Positions 44,894-53,945 of a DNA stretch of 64,000 nt are shown here, in pieces. The notes under the pieces were generated by a model that made no database searches, was not told the origin of the DNA, and saw only the letters and a program-made list of their open reading frames with translations. The position numbers and the translations under genes are program-made. The stretch comes from Flaviflexus equikiangi (GTDB lineage Bacteria > Actinomycetota > Actinomycetes > Actinomycetales > Actinomycetaceae). Numbering within the stretch: position 1 is the stretch's first letter; each line of letters opens with the position of its first letter. The DNA is taken from contig NZ_CP059676.1 in assembly GCF_014069875.1 (NCBI RefSeq), positions 186,001 through 250,000 on the forward strand, read 5' to 3'.

Positions 44894-45964
44894 ATGTCGA
44901 AGAGGACATTCACCAGCCCCGAAGTGCCCGCCCCGGATATTCTCCGCTGCGCCTACATGGATCTCGTCGTCACCGACCTCGCAAAGTCGCGAGAGTTCTA
45001 CGTCGACATCCTGGGACTCGTCGTCACGGAAGAGAACGAGAACGAGATCTACCTGCGCTCGTTCGACGAGTTCATCCACCACAACCTCGTCCTCCGGGAG
45101 GGAGAGACGGCCGCAGTCGCCGCATTCGCCTTCCGCGTCCGCAGCCAGGACGAGGTCGAGAAAGCCGAAGCCTACTACCGGGCCCTCGGCTGCGAGACGA
45201 GGCGCGGAGACTTCACCAACGGGGTGCGCAACGCCGTCCGCGTCGTCGATCCGCTCGGCTTCCCCTACGAGTTCTTCTTCGAGACGGACCACGTCGAACG
45301 CCAAGCCTGGGCATACGACAAGCAGGGCCCGGGAGCTCTCGTCAACCTCGACCATTTCAACCAGGTCTACCCGGACGTGCCGTTCGGAGCCGAATATCTC
45401 GCCGACCTCGGCTTCCGCAAGACCGAGCAGATCGCGGACGACAACGACGTCACGTACGCGGCATGGTTCGCGCGCAAGTCCACCGTGCACGATACCGCCC
45501 TGACGGGCGGCACCGGGCCGGCCATGCACCACATCGCGTTCTCCACCCACGAGAAGCACAACATCCTCTACATCTGCGACAAGCTCGGCGCTCTTCGGCT
45601 CTCGGATCGGATCGAACGCGGCCCGGGCAGGCATGGCGTGTCGAACGCGTTCTACCTGTACCTGCGGGATCCGGATGGTCACCGCGTCGAGATCTACACG
45701 CAGGACTACTACACGGGAGACCCCGACAACCCGACCGTCACGTGGGATGTTCACGACAACCAGCGCCGCGACTGGTGGGGCAATCCCGTCGTCCCGTCCT
45801 GGTACACGGAGGCGTCCCGCGTGCTCGATCTCGACGGGAATGTGCAGCCGCTCCAGGAGCGCACGGATTCGCGCGAGATGGACGTGACGATCGGTGCCGA
45901 CGGCTTCTCATACACCCGAAAGGGTGACACCGTTGAGGGCTTCAAGCTCGGCGAGCAGGTCTGA
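44894..45964 (+). CDS. hpaD: Homoprotocatechuate (3,4-dihydroxyphenylacetate) 2,3-dioxygenase
   Basis: 356 aa from ATG 44894, with AAGGAG just upstream (the frame opens at 44879 with the bases of that site). Type I extradiol dioxygenase of vicinal-oxygen-chelate fold with two modules. Metal ligands His154 (NLDHFNQ), His213 (MHHIAFST) and Glu266 (HRVEIYTQDYYTG) are one residue offset from the Brevibacterium and Arthrobacter enzymes, to which the whole sequence is clearly close. Cleaves the ring between C2 and C3 using Fe(II) or Mn(II). Two bases separate its stop from the permease start. Confidence 0.95.
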   Translation: MSKRTFTSPEVPAPDILRCAYMDLVVTDLAKSREFYVDILGLVVTEENENEIYLRSFDEFIHHNLVLREGETAAVAAFAFRVRSQDEVEKAEAYYRALGCETRRGDFTNGVRNAVRVVDPLGFPYEFFFETDHVERQAWAYDKQGPGALVNLDHFNQVYPDVPFGAEYLADLGFRKTEQIADDNDVTYAAWFARKSTVHDTALTGGTGPAMHHIAFSTHEKHNILYICDKLGALRLSDRIERGPGRHGVSNAFYLYLRDPDGHRVEIYTQDYYTGDPDNPTVTWDVHDNQRRDWWGNPVVPSWYTEASRVLDLDGNVQPLQERTDSREMDVTIGADGFSYTRKGDTVEGFKLGEQV

Positions 45965-45966
45965 TC

Positions 45967-47379
45967 ATGGCGCAGACACAAGCTGAGATCATTCTCAACG
46001 CCAAGAAGTCCGAAGACCGCAGGGTTGCCCTCGGAACCCTTGTCGGCACCGCGGTCGAATGGTACGACTTCTTCATCTACGCGAACGCCGCGGCGATCGT
46101 GCTCGCGCCGCTCTTCTTCGACCCGTTCGTCGAAGGCTCGGGAGAGCTGGCTGGACGCCTCATCTCCTTCGCAACGGTCGGCATCTCCTTCTTCTTCCGT
46201 CCCCTCGGCGCGGCAGTGGCAGGACACTTCGGCGACAGGCTGGGCCGAAAGGTCATGCTCGTCGCGACCCTCATGCTCATGGGCGTGGCAACGTTCCTCA
46301 TCGGCGTCCTGCCCACCTACGCCCAGATCGGCTTCTGGGCCCCAGCCCTCCTCATGTTCCTGCGCGTCTGCCAGGGATTCGCGGCAGGCGGCGAATGGGG
46401 AGGGGCTGCGCTCATGGCAGTCGAGCATGCTCCCGCGAAGAGGCGAGGCCTGTTCGGCGGCTTCCCGCAGATCGGTGTTCCGCTCGGCATGCTCATGGCA
46501 ACCGTTGCACTCTGGGCCGTCGATACTCTTACCACGGAAGAACAGTTCCTGTCGTGGGGCTGGCGCATCCCCTTCCTCTTCTCCATCGTCCTCATCGTCA
46601 TCGGCATGGTGATCCGTCTCGGCGTCTCCGAATCCCCGGTCATGGCAGAGATCGCGGAAAGCGAAGACCAGGTCCGTCTCCCCATCGTCGAAATGTTCCG
46701 CACAGCGTGGCGCCCTCTCATCCAGTGCGCACTCATCTTCATGGGCAACGGCGTGGCCGGCTACATGATCGCCGGAGGCTATGTCCTGTCCTATACGGTC
46801 AACGATCTGGGCCTCGACAGGGAAACGATGCTCACTCTCATCTCCCTCACGTCAGCGGTCTGGATCGGGACGACACTCCTCGCCGCGTGGGCGTCGGACA
46901 AGATCACGCGAAAGACGACCTATCTCATCGGCTTCGTCCTGCAGCTGGTGTGGGTGTTCCCGCTCTTCCTGCTCATCGATACCGAGAACTATCTCCTCAT
47001 CGGCGTCGGTCTCGTCATCCTCTCCATCCCACTCGGCTTCACCTACGGCCAGCAGTCGGCCATGTTCGCCGAAGCGTTCCCCGCCAAGATCCGCTACTCG
47101 GGTGCCGGACTTGCCAATGCGATCGGCGCGATTCTCGGCGGCGCCTTCGCTCCCCTCATCGCAACAGCTCTGCAGGCCGAGTTCCAGACATCGATGGCGG
47201 TGGCCGGATACATCTTCATCATCACGGTCATCGCCCTCATCACCACCTTCACCTTGAAGGATCGAACGGGTCGGCCACTTACGGCAGAGGCCGATGCCGA
47301 ACTCAACAGGAAGATCGAGAAGATCGCAGCGAAGACGGACGCCATCCCGGTGACCTTCGAACGCGGCGCAGGCTTCTGA
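45967..47379 (+). CDS. MHS-family MFS permease
   Basis: 470 aa, 12 membrane segments. Opens with the metabolite:H+ symporter hallmark VGTAVEWYDFFIYANAAAI; FFRPLGAAVAGHFGDRLGRK is motif A and GFAAGGEWGGAAL is the helix-5 region. MHS members carry carboxylates such as shikimate, alpha-ketoglutarate and aromatic acids. Within this operon the natural substrate is a hydroxyphenylacetate or related aromatic acid, by inference. Directly after hpaD; followed by a terminator-like hairpin. Confidence 0.88.
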   Translation: MAQTQAEIILNAKKSEDRRVALGTLVGTAVEWYDFFIYANAAAIVLAPLFFDPFVEGSGELAGRLISFATVGISFFFRPLGAAVAGHFGDRLGRKVMLVATLMLMGVATFLIGVLPTYAQIGFWAPALLMFLRVCQGFAAGGEWGGAALMAVEHAPAKRRGLFGGFPQIGVPLGMLMATVALWAVDTLTTEEQFLSWGWRIPFLFSIVLIVIGMVIRLGVSESPVMAEIAESEDQVRLPIVEMFRTAWRPLIQCALIFMGNGVAGYMIAGGYVLSYTVNDLGLDRETMLTLISLTSAVWIGTTLLAAWASDKITRKTTYLIGFVLQLVWVFPLFLLIDTENYLLIGVGLVILSIPLGFTYGQQSAMFAEAFPAKIRYSGAGLANAIGAILGGAFAPLIATALQAEFQTSMAVAGYIFIITVIALITTFTLKDRTGRPLTAEADAELNRKIEKIAAKTDAIPVTFERGAGF

Positions 47380-47413
47380 TAATCCTCTCCCCAGCCGTGC
47401 CTTAGACTTGGGC

Positions 47414-47433
47414 GGCGGGACGCAGGTCCCGCC
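47414..47433 (+). terminator. Hairpin after the permease gene
   Basis: GGCGGGAC (47414-47421), loop GCAG, GTCCCGCC (47426-47433). It would partly or fully separate the catabolic genes from the regulator gene downstream. Confidence 0.6.
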
Positions 47434-47468
47434 CCCTCTAAGACCCGGTACCTCATGAAAGTGACACC

Positions 47469-48131
47469 ATGGCAAAGGCATCGTCGACATCGAAATCCGA
47501 CCTGGTCTACAACCAGCTCCGTACCCGCATCATCGACGGGTACTACAGTCCCGGATATCGATTGGTGCTCTCCTCTCTCGCAGCGGAGTTCAACGTGTCG
47601 ACCGTCCCTGTCCGCGAAGCAATCCGCTGGCTTGAAGCGGAATCTCTCGTGGAATATACGCACAATGTCGGGGCCCAGGTTTCCACTGTCGATGCGGCGG
47701 GCTATGCGGAGTCGATGAATATTCTCGCCCTCCTCGAAGGCGCGGTGACTGCACTGTCAGCGCCCCACCTGACGGAGGCCGATCTCGACGAAGCAGATGC
47801 ATGCAACAGGGAGATGCTTGCCCTGACAGAATCGCCCAGCTTCGACTCCACCGCCTACCGAAGGCTCAACAGCCGCTTCCACGACGTTCTCTGCGGCAGG
47901 TGCCCGAACGAACGTCTCCATTCACTCATGACCACCGAGGCCGAGCGGGTCAGTCGCATCCGCCGGACGTCATTCAAGTTCACCGCCAGCCGATCGCATC
48001 ATTCGATCGACCAGCATTCTCATCTCCTCGACCTTATCCGCAGTGGCGCGGAGGCTGACGAGATCGAGCTCTTTGCGAGGGCGCACAAGCTCACTTCGCT
48101 GCGCGAAGCACTGCTCGTGAACGACGTCTAG
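47469..48131 (+). CDS. GntR-family regulator (FCD type)
   Basis: 220 aa. N-terminal winged helix LVYNQLRTRIIDGYYSPGYRLVLSSLAAEFNVSTVPVREAIRWLEAESLV is the GntR DNA-binding pattern. The helical C-terminal domain has the FCD metal/ligand residues (LNSRFHDVLCGR, HHSIDQHSHLLDLI). Most likely controls the surrounding aromatic genes, binding TCGTATACGA at 41689 and responding to a pathway acid. It is followed by the hydroxylase gene 46 bp on. Confidence 0.9.
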   Translation: MAKASSTSKSDLVYNQLRTRIIDGYYSPGYRLVLSSLAAEFNVSTVPVREAIRWLEAESLVEYTHNVGAQVSTVDAAGYAESMNILALLEGAVTALSAPHLTEADLDEADACNREMLALTESPSFDSTAYRRLNSRFHDVLCGRCPNERLHSLMTTEAERVSRIRRTSFKFTASRSHHSIDQHSHLLDLIRSGAEADEIELFARAHKLTSLREALLVNDV

Positions 48132-48177
48132 CAGTGCGGCACTGCCGCATGCCTCATCCGATTCTTAAGGATGACCA

Positions 48178-50043
48178 ATGAAGTTCCACCACCACGGCTA
48201 CGTGTCAGAAAACCCCCGCAACAAGCCGGCGGCCGGCGTCGGCATCGACAGGCAGCCGGGATTGCCGGACGAGATGGATGTCCTCATCGTCGGTTCCGGC
48301 CCCGCCGGGATGATGACAGCAGCCCAGCTGTCCGTCTTCCCCGAGATCCGCACCCTCATCATCGACAGGCGGCCAAGCCGCCTCGAGCTCGGCCACGCCG
48401 ACGGCATCCAGGCGCGCACGGTCGAGACCTTCGAAGCGTTCGGCTTCGGACGGGAGATCGTTGCGGAGGCCTACCGGATCACGGAGACGGCGTTCTGGAA
48501 GCCCAACCCCGAGAACACTGACGAGATCGTCCGTACCGCGATCACCGAGGATGATCCGTACGACCTGTCTGAGTTCGAGCACATCATCGTCAACCAGGCT
48601 CGCGTCCTCGACTATTTCGTCGAGTTCATGGCAGACCAGCCGACGAAGATGGCACCCGATTACGGCTACGAGTTCATCGGCCTCACGGTCGGCGACGGGG
48701 AGTACCCGGTGACGGTGGACCTGCTCGTCACGGCAGGCCCCGACGAGGGCAAGACTCGCACGGTCCGAGCGAAATACGTGCTCGGAGCAGACGGCGCACG
48801 GTCAAAGGTGCGCGAAGCGATCGGTGCCACCCACCAGGGCAAGATCTCCTACCATGCGTGGGGAGTGGCCGACGTCGTCGCGAAGACCGACTTCCCCGAT
48901 ATCAGGCTCAAATCGATCATCAACTCCCCGAAGGGCAACATCCTCCATATTCCCCGCGAGGGCGGGTTCCTGTTCCGCTCCTACGTGGACCTCGGCGAGG
49001 TGCCCGAAGACGACAACCGCGAGATCCGGAAGACTCCGCTGGACGAGATCATTCGCCGCGCGAACGAGATCATGGCGCCCTACACGCTCGACGTCCAGGA
49101 CGTTGCCTGGTGGTCCGTGTACGAAGTCGGACATCGCGTGACCGACCGGTTCGATGATGTCGCCGATGGTGATGAGGGATTCCCGCGGGTCTTCATCGCG
49201 GGCGATGCGTGCCACACGCATTCCGCCAAGGCGGGTCAGGGCATGAACGTGTCGATGCAGGACGGCTTCAATCTCGGGTGGAAGCTCGCGCAGGTGCTGC
49301 GCGGCTACTCGTCAGAGAGACTGCTGCGCACATACACGCAGGAGCGCCAGAAGATCGCCCAGGATCTCATCGACTTCGACCTTGAATGGTCGAGCCGCAT
49401 GGCGGGGGCGGACGACGGGGAGTCGATCGAGGAGTTCTATGTTCGCACAGCAGAATTCCCGGCAGGGTTCATGACCCAATACCAGCCCGGACTGCTCGTC
49501 TCCGCCGAGGCGAAACAGGAACTGGCGACAGGATATCCGCTGGGCAAGCGCTTCAAGTCGGCACGAGCCGTCCGGAGGGCAGACGCCAACCCCATCCACA
49601 TCGGACACGAGCATCGCGCCGATGGTCGGTGGCGGATCTACGTCTTCGCAGACGGCGCACATCCCACAACCCCATCACCGGTCGATGGCTTCGCTGCCTG
49701 GCTGGGCGGCGACCCCTCCTCCCCGCTTGTCCGCTGCACGAAACCGGGACAGGAACCAGACTCGGTCTTCGACATCAAGGTCATCTACCAGCAGGCACTT
49801 CACGACTTCGATGTCACGGACGCACCGTCCGTGTTCCGTCCCGAGGTCGGCCCGTTCCGCGTCGAGGACTGGGGCCAGGTCTACGGCGTCATGGCAGATG
49901 AGGACATCTTCGACCTTCGCGGCATCTCCCGCGATGGTGCGGTGATCGTTGTCCGGCCCGACATGTATGTCGCCCACATCGCCGCACTCGAGGACACGGC
50001 TTCGCTCGCGCGCTTCTTCGATCCCATCTTCGACTTGAGCTGA
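48178..50043 (+). CDS. FAD-dependent aromatic hydroxylase (phenol 2-monooxygenase / 3-hydroxybenzoate hydroxylase type)
   Basis: 621 aa. Group A flavoprotein monooxygenase: dinucleotide fold VLIVGSGPAGMMTAAQL near residue 36, GADGARSKVREAIG near 202, FAD ribityl motif FIAGDACHTHSAKAGQGMN near 339. The C-terminal thioredoxin-like phenol-hydroxylase dimerisation domain runs from about 440. Members hydroxylate phenols or 3-hydroxybenzoate with NAD(P)H and O2. In this operon it would make homoprotocatechuate from a mono-hydroxyphenylacetate, replacing the two-component HpaBC found in enterobacteria; that substrate is inferred. ATG after TTAAGGATGACCA. Confidence 0.85.
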   Translation: MKFHHHGYVSENPRNKPAAGVGIDRQPGLPDEMDVLIVGSGPAGMMTAAQLSVFPEIRTLIIDRRPSRLELGHADGIQARTVETFEAFGFGREIVAEAYRITETAFWKPNPENTDEIVRTAITEDDPYDLSEFEHIIVNQARVLDYFVEFMADQPTKMAPDYGYEFIGLTVGDGEYPVTVDLLVTAGPDEGKTRTVRAKYVLGADGARSKVREAIGATHQGKISYHAWGVADVVAKTDFPDIRLKSIINSPKGNILHIPREGGFLFRSYVDLGEVPEDDNREIRKTPLDEIIRRANEIMAPYTLDVQDVAWWSVYEVGHRVTDRFDDVADGDEGFPRVFIAGDACHTHSAKAGQGMNVSMQDGFNLGWKLAQVLRGYSSERLLRTYTQERQKIAQDLIDFDLEWSSRMAGADDGESIEEFYVRTAEFPAGFMTQYQPGLLVSAEAKQELATGYPLGKRFKSARAVRRADANPIHIGHEHRADGRWRIYVFADGAHPTTPSPVDGFAAWLGGDPSSPLVRCTKPGQEPDSVFDIKVIYQQALHDFDVTDAPSVFRPEVGPFRVEDWGQVYGVMADEDIFDLRGISRDGAVIVVRPDMYVAHIAALEDTASLARFFDPIFDLS

Positions 50044-50044
50044 C

Positions 50045-50070
50045 GTGCGGCCCGAGGGATCGGGCCGCAC
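50045..50070 (+). promoter_or_regulatory. Intercistronic hairpin between hydroxylase and hpaH
   Basis: GTGCGGCCCGA (50045-50055), loop GGGA, TCGGGCCGCAC (50060-50070), beginning right after the stop. No T-run; likely attenuates or stabilises the mRNA between upstream and downstream genes. Confidence 0.6.
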
Positions 50071-50089
50071 ACCCCACGGAAGGACTCAC

Positions 50090-50875
50090 ATGTTAGAACG
50101 CAGCGTGATCACCGCGATCGCGGCCGAACTGGCAGAAGCCGATCGCACGAAGACTCCCATTCCCCGCATCACCGCCAGGTATCCGGACGCGACGGTCGAC
50201 GACTCGTACGCGATCCAGGGCGTGTGGCGAGACCAGCAGATCGCGGCAGGGCGCCGGCTTGTCGGACGGAAGATCGGCCTCACGTCGAAGGCGATGCAGG
50301 CCGCCACCGGCATCACCGAACCCGACTACGGCGTCATGTTCGACGACACCGTCTTTGAGAACGGCTCCGTCATCGACACGGACAGATTCCTCAACGTCCG
50401 CATCGAGGTCGAACTCGCCTTCCTCCTCAAAGAAGCGCTCGAGGGGCCGAACGTGACGATCTTCGATGTGCTGAGAGCAACCGACTATGTTGTTCCGGCG
50501 CTCGAGATCCTCAACTCCCACATCGAACTCGACGGCCGCACCATCGTCGACACGATCTCCGATAACGCCGCCTATGGGGGGATGGTGATCGGCGGGAACC
50601 CCGTGCGGCCGGATGACATCGACCTCAGGTGGGTTGCGGCGCTCCTCTACAAGAACGAGACGATCGAGGAGACCGGGGTCGCGGCGGGTGTCCTCAACCA
50701 TCCGGCCACCGGCGTGGCCTGGCTGGCCAACAAGTTCGCCCAGCACGGATCACGCCTCGAAGCGGGCGAACTGATCCTCGCAGGCTCGTTCACCCGTCCC
50801 ATGTGGGTGGAGCGCGGGGATACGGTCCTGTGCGACTACGGAAGGCTGGGGACAATCTCATGCCGTTTCGTCTAG
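50090..50875 (+). CDS. hpaH: 2-oxo-hept-4-ene-1,7-dioate hydratase
   Basis: 261 aa from ATG 50090 with GGAAGGAC upstream. FAH-like hydratase of the HpaH/MhpD family: [12 protein letters not shown] near residue 57, [13 protein letters not shown], then [14 protein letters not shown] with the metal-binding Glu pair, and [15 protein letters not shown]. Adds water to 2-oxo-hept-4-ene-1,7-dioate to give the aldol substrate of HpaI. Its last 16 bases overlap hpaI, so translation is coupled. Confidence 0.93.
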   Translation: MLERSVITAIAAELAEADRTKTPIPRITARYPDATVDDSYAIQGVWRDQQIAAGRRLVGRKIGLTSKAMQAATGITEPDYGVMFDDTVFENGSVIDTDRFLNVRIEVELAFLLKEALEGPNVTIFDVLRATDYVVPALEILNSHIELDGRTIVDTISDNAAYGGMVIGGNPVRPDDIDLRWVAALLYKNETIEETGVAAGVLNHPATGVAWLANKFAQHGSRLEAGELILAGSFTRPMWVERGDTVLCDYGRLGTISCRFV

Positions 50876-51669
50876 ACCTGCCCGAGACCTTCACCCGGAC
50901 ACTCGAGCAGAGCGACCGTGCGCTCGTCGGCATGTGGCTGTGCTCCGGCAGCCCCATCAATGCCGAAATATGTGCAGGATCAGGCCTCGATTGGCTCCTC
51001 ATCGACGGTGAGCACGCACCCCTCTCCCTCCAGGCGATCCAAACCCAGCTGCAGGTCATCGCCGCCTACCCCGTGACGCCGGTCGTGCGCGTCCCGAGCG
51101 GCGACGCGACCATCATCAAGCAGTATCTGGATCTCGGTGCGCAGAACCTCCTCGTTCCCATGGTTGACACGGCAGAGGACGCAGCCGCCATCATCTCCGC
51201 CACCCGCTACCCGCCCGAAGGCGTTCGGGGCGTCGGGTCTGCGCTGTCTCGCGCGGCCAGGTGGAACCGCGTCGACGACTACCTCGGGACAGCGAACTCG
51301 ACCCACGTCAGCGTGATCGCCCAGATCGAGAGCGCGGAAGCAGTGGCGAATGCTCCCGCTATCTGCCGCTCCGGAGTCGACGCGATCTTCATCGGACCCT
51401 CCGACCTCGCGGCCTCCATGGGCCACCTCGGCCAACAGGCACATCCACAGGTGGTTGCCGCTATCCACACTGTCATCGCCGCCGCCCGCGAGGCTGGAAT
51501 ACCCGTCGGCATCAATGCCTTCGACCCGGCACACGCCCGGGACTATATCGACGGCGGCATCGACTTCATCCTCGTCGGGGCAGACGTGTCGTCCCTGGCG
51601 AGAGCGTCGGAGGCGCTCGCGCAGACCTTCATCACCGGCGACAGCCAGCCGCAGCGCTCCTCCTACTAG
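50860..51669 (+). CDS. hpaI: 4-hydroxy-2-oxoheptanedioate aldolase
   Basis: 269 aa from ATG 50860, overlapping hpaH; the longer frame lies antisense-like within hpaH. HpcH/HpaI class II aldolase: WLLIDGEHAPLS near residue 42 (catalytic base region), LGAQNLLVPMVDTAEDA, the metal ligands in IAQIESAEAVAN (Glu) and FIGPSDLAASMG (Asp). Splits 4-hydroxy-2-oxoheptanedioate to pyruvate and succinic semialdehyde; gabD then takes the semialdehyde. Last gene of the catabolic operon. Confidence 0.95.
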   Translation: MPFRLDLPETFTRTLEQSDRALVGMWLCSGSPINAEICAGSGLDWLLIDGEHAPLSLQAIQTQLQVIAAYPVTPVVRVPSGDATIIKQYLDLGAQNLLVPMVDTAEDAAAIISATRYPPEGVRGVGSALSRAARWNRVDDYLGTANSTHVSVIAQIESAEAVANAPAICRSGVDAIFIGPSDLAASMGHLGQQAHPQVVAAIHTVIAAAREAGIPVGINAFDPAHARDYIDGGIDFILVGADVSSLARASEALAQTFITGDSQPQRSSY

Positions 51670-51716
51670 GGTCGAGCACGGCGCAGCCAGCCTTATCTGC
51701 GAGGAGGGCAGGCATC

Positions 51717-52271
51717 ATGTCGGGGCCTCGAGGAATGGTGGGCAGCCGCGTTCCGCTTCCCACGGGGCTCCCTTCGTGGTTGAGTGGCGCCATGATGACA
51801 GATCGTGACTACCTTGAAGCCTGCGTGTCCCTCGCGAGAGAGGCGCTCGCGGCTGGTGATGAACCCTTCGGCTCGATCCTCGTCAGTGACGAGGGGGAGC
51901 AGCTTGTCGCCGATCGCAATCGGGTTGCGGGCGGGGATCAGACGCAGCATCCGGAGTTCGCCATCGCACGATGGGCTGCGCAGTTCCTCAGCCCTGACCA
52001 GCGCAGGCGTGCCACCGTCTACACGTCGGGGGAGCACTGCGCGATGTGTTCGGCCGCCCACGCCTGGGTGGGTCTCGGCCGCATCGTCTACGCCTCCTCG
52101 ACGCAGCAGCTCGTATCGTGGCATGCGGAATGGGGGATAGCGCCGGGCCCAGTAGCGCCCCTGCCGATCACTGCGGTGGCTCCCGGGATCGACGTGGCTG
52201 GCCCCGACCCGGAGCTGAGCCTCATCGTCAAAGACCTCCATCGTCAGCTCCACGGCATTCCCGCCCCGTGA
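51717..52271 (+). CDS. Nucleoside/base deaminase, CDA fold
   Basis: 184 aa from ATG 51717, which has GAGGAGGG eight bases upstream; ATG 51792 would give the more usual start MMTDRDYLEACV. Zinc deaminase motifs: HPEFAIA (His ligand and catalytic Glu), GEHCAMCSAAH (two Cys ligands). The variant GEHCAMC, in place of PCPMC, and the short C-terminus fit guanine-deaminase or nucleoside-deaminase relatives rather than TadA. The substrate is uncertain. Stands between the aromatic operon and the two-component system, 47 bp after hpaI; no obvious link to either. Confidence 0.8.
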   Translation: MSGPRGMVGSRVPLPTGLPSWLSGAMMTDRDYLEACVSLAREALAAGDEPFGSILVSDEGEQLVADRNRVAGGDQTQHPEFAIARWAAQFLSPDQRRRATVYTSGEHCAMCSAAHAWVGLGRIVYASSTQQLVSWHAEWGIAPGPVAPLPITAVAPGIDVAGPDPELSLIVKDLHRQLHGIPAP

Positions 52272-52337
52272 CTCTCCGCGCCAACGGTTCCCCGGCGTCC
52301 AGTCGCCGTCTCCCGCGTCCTGTGTGAGGATCGAGCC

Positions 52338-53132
52338 ATGGAGCTCCTCATCGTCCTCACCGTTGCCCTCGTGGCGAGTTCGTCCGCGATCGTCTGGCTG
52401 TGGCGTGACCGGCGGGCCCACCGTGCGGAGAGTGCCCGCCTGGCGGCAGAGCTTGCCGCGCGGGAGAAGCGCCCCGCCATCATCGCGCACGAGATCCGTA
52501 CCCCGCTCGCACTCGTGCGGGGTGCGGCAGAGCTCCTCGCGGAGCAGACGCCGGGCCCCCTCAACGAGCGCCAGGTCGGCTTCGTCGAGACCATCACGGA
52601 GAACGTCCAGCAGGTCATCGATATCGCCGAGAACTTCATCTCCCAGGTGCGCCTCGACGACAATCCGACACTCCACACGCACGAACTCGTCGATGTTCGG
52701 GAGGTCGTCTACGAGGCGGCACGTGACATGCGGAGGATCACGAGCGTCCCCATCCGGGTCGATGCTCGCGGCGGCATGGTCCCCATCTATACGGAGCCGC
52801 ACCTCATCCGCCAGCTCGTGTGGAATCTCGTCAACAATGCGATCCGGCATGCTGGGGACGGTGTCACCGTCATGGTTCGTATCACCCCCGGGGACGATGG
52901 TGGTGCGCTCCTGTCGGTGGGTGACACGGGATCGGGAATGTCCGAGAGGGATCAGGAATCGCTCTTCACGCCGTTCGCCACGGGATCATCCCGCAGGCCT
53001 GGAAGCGGCATTGGTATGCTGGTGACTCGGAAGATCGTCGAGGCTCACGGAGGAAACATCATGGTGGACTCCGAGGAGGGCTACGGAACGGCGATCCTCG
53101 TGTCCCTGCCGCGCGGTGAGGAGACCCGGTGA
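52338..53132 (+). CDS. Histidine kinase with minimal sensor
   Basis: 264 aa. One N-terminal membrane helix (LLIVLTVALVASSSAIVWLW) and almost no extracellular part, then the kinase core. H-box IIAHEIRTPLALVRGAAELL near residue 50, N-box LVWNLVNNAIRHAG, G1 DTGSGM and G2 GSGIGM are intact. With no sensor domain of its own it probably reads the state of a partner membrane protein, for example the transporter encoded after it. Overlaps its response regulator by GTGA. Confidence 0.88.
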   Translation: MELLIVLTVALVASSSAIVWLWRDRRAHRAESARLAAELAAREKRPAIIAHEIRTPLALVRGAAELLAEQTPGPLNERQVGFVETITENVQQVIDIAENFISQVRLDDNPTLHTHELVDVREVVYEAARDMRRITSVPIRVDARGGMVPIYTEPHLIRQLVWNLVNNAIRHAGDGVTVMVRITPGDDGGALLSVGDTGSGMSERDQESLFTPFATGSSRRPGSGIGMLVTRKIVEAHGGNIMVDSEEGYGTAILVSLPRGEETR

Positions 53133-53827
53133 AACCCGTCGCTCTCGTCGTCGATGACGAGCTGCAGATGATCTCCATCGTCAGCTTCGCCCTCGAGGTG
53201 CAGGGCTTCGACTGCGTCGAGGCGAGCACCGTGCCAGACGCGTGGCGGGTGCTCACAAGCCAGCGGATCGATATCGTCGTCCTCGACGTCATGATGCCGT
53301 CCGGTTCGGGGGTCGACCTCGTCAAGCGCATGAGAGCCTCAGCGATCGACGTCCCCATCATCTTGCTGACAGCGCTGCGCGGCGAGAAAGACCGCATTGC
53401 CGGCCTCGAGGCGGGCGCCGATGACTATGTGACGAAGCCGTTCAGCCCGCGCGAGCTCGCCCTGCGCGCCCAAGCCATCGTCCGCCGTTCCCAACCGGCG
53501 GCCCACTCGGATGCGATTGAGGTGGGCCCCCTCACGATCGACACCCATGCCCTCACCGCCTACTGGGAGAACCGCCGTCTCGACCTGTCGGTGACGGAAC
53601 TGCGGGTGCTCCTCGCCCTGGCCCGGCGCCCCGACAGCATCGTCAGCCAACGAGACATCGTCAACGAGGCGTGGGCGACGAGCGAGGCCATCGGCGGCCG
53701 AGAAATGGTGAAGACGACGATCTACCGGCTGAGGCGCAACCTTGCGAACGCGGGTGTGGATGGGCTCGTCATCGATTCCCATCGGGGCCTCGGATATGGT
53801 CTGCGCCTGGAGGACGAGTCTCGGTAA
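53129..53827 (+). CDS. OmpR-family response regulator
   Basis: 232 aa, GTG start. Receiver with VVDDELQ, phospho-Asp in IVVLDVMMPSGSG, Lys in YVTKPFSPRE; winged helix with LSVTELRVLLALAR and MVKTTIYRLRRNLANAG. Likely activates the transporter genes that follow. No overlap with them: a 118-bp gap separates it from the MFS gene and should hold the target promoter. Confidence 0.9.
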   Translation: MKPVALVVDDELQMISIVSFALEVQGFDCVEASTVPDAWRVLTSQRIDIVVLDVMMPSGSGVDLVKRMRASAIDVPIILLTALRGEKDRIAGLEAGADDYVTKPFSPRELALRAQAIVRRSQPAAHSDAIEVGPLTIDTHALTAYWENRRLDLSVTELRVLLALARRPDSIVSQRDIVNEAWATSEAIGGREMVKTTIYRLRRNLANAGVDGLVIDSHRGLGYGLRLEDESR

Positions 53828-53945
53828 CAGGGCTGTGACCGAGTGTGACCCTGGCCTGTAGCCCTGTCACCAGGGCAGATGAACAATGGTAGGCGCAGGC
53901 ACCGTCGACAAAGAGGCAACGGTGCACGACCAAAGGGTTTCATTC

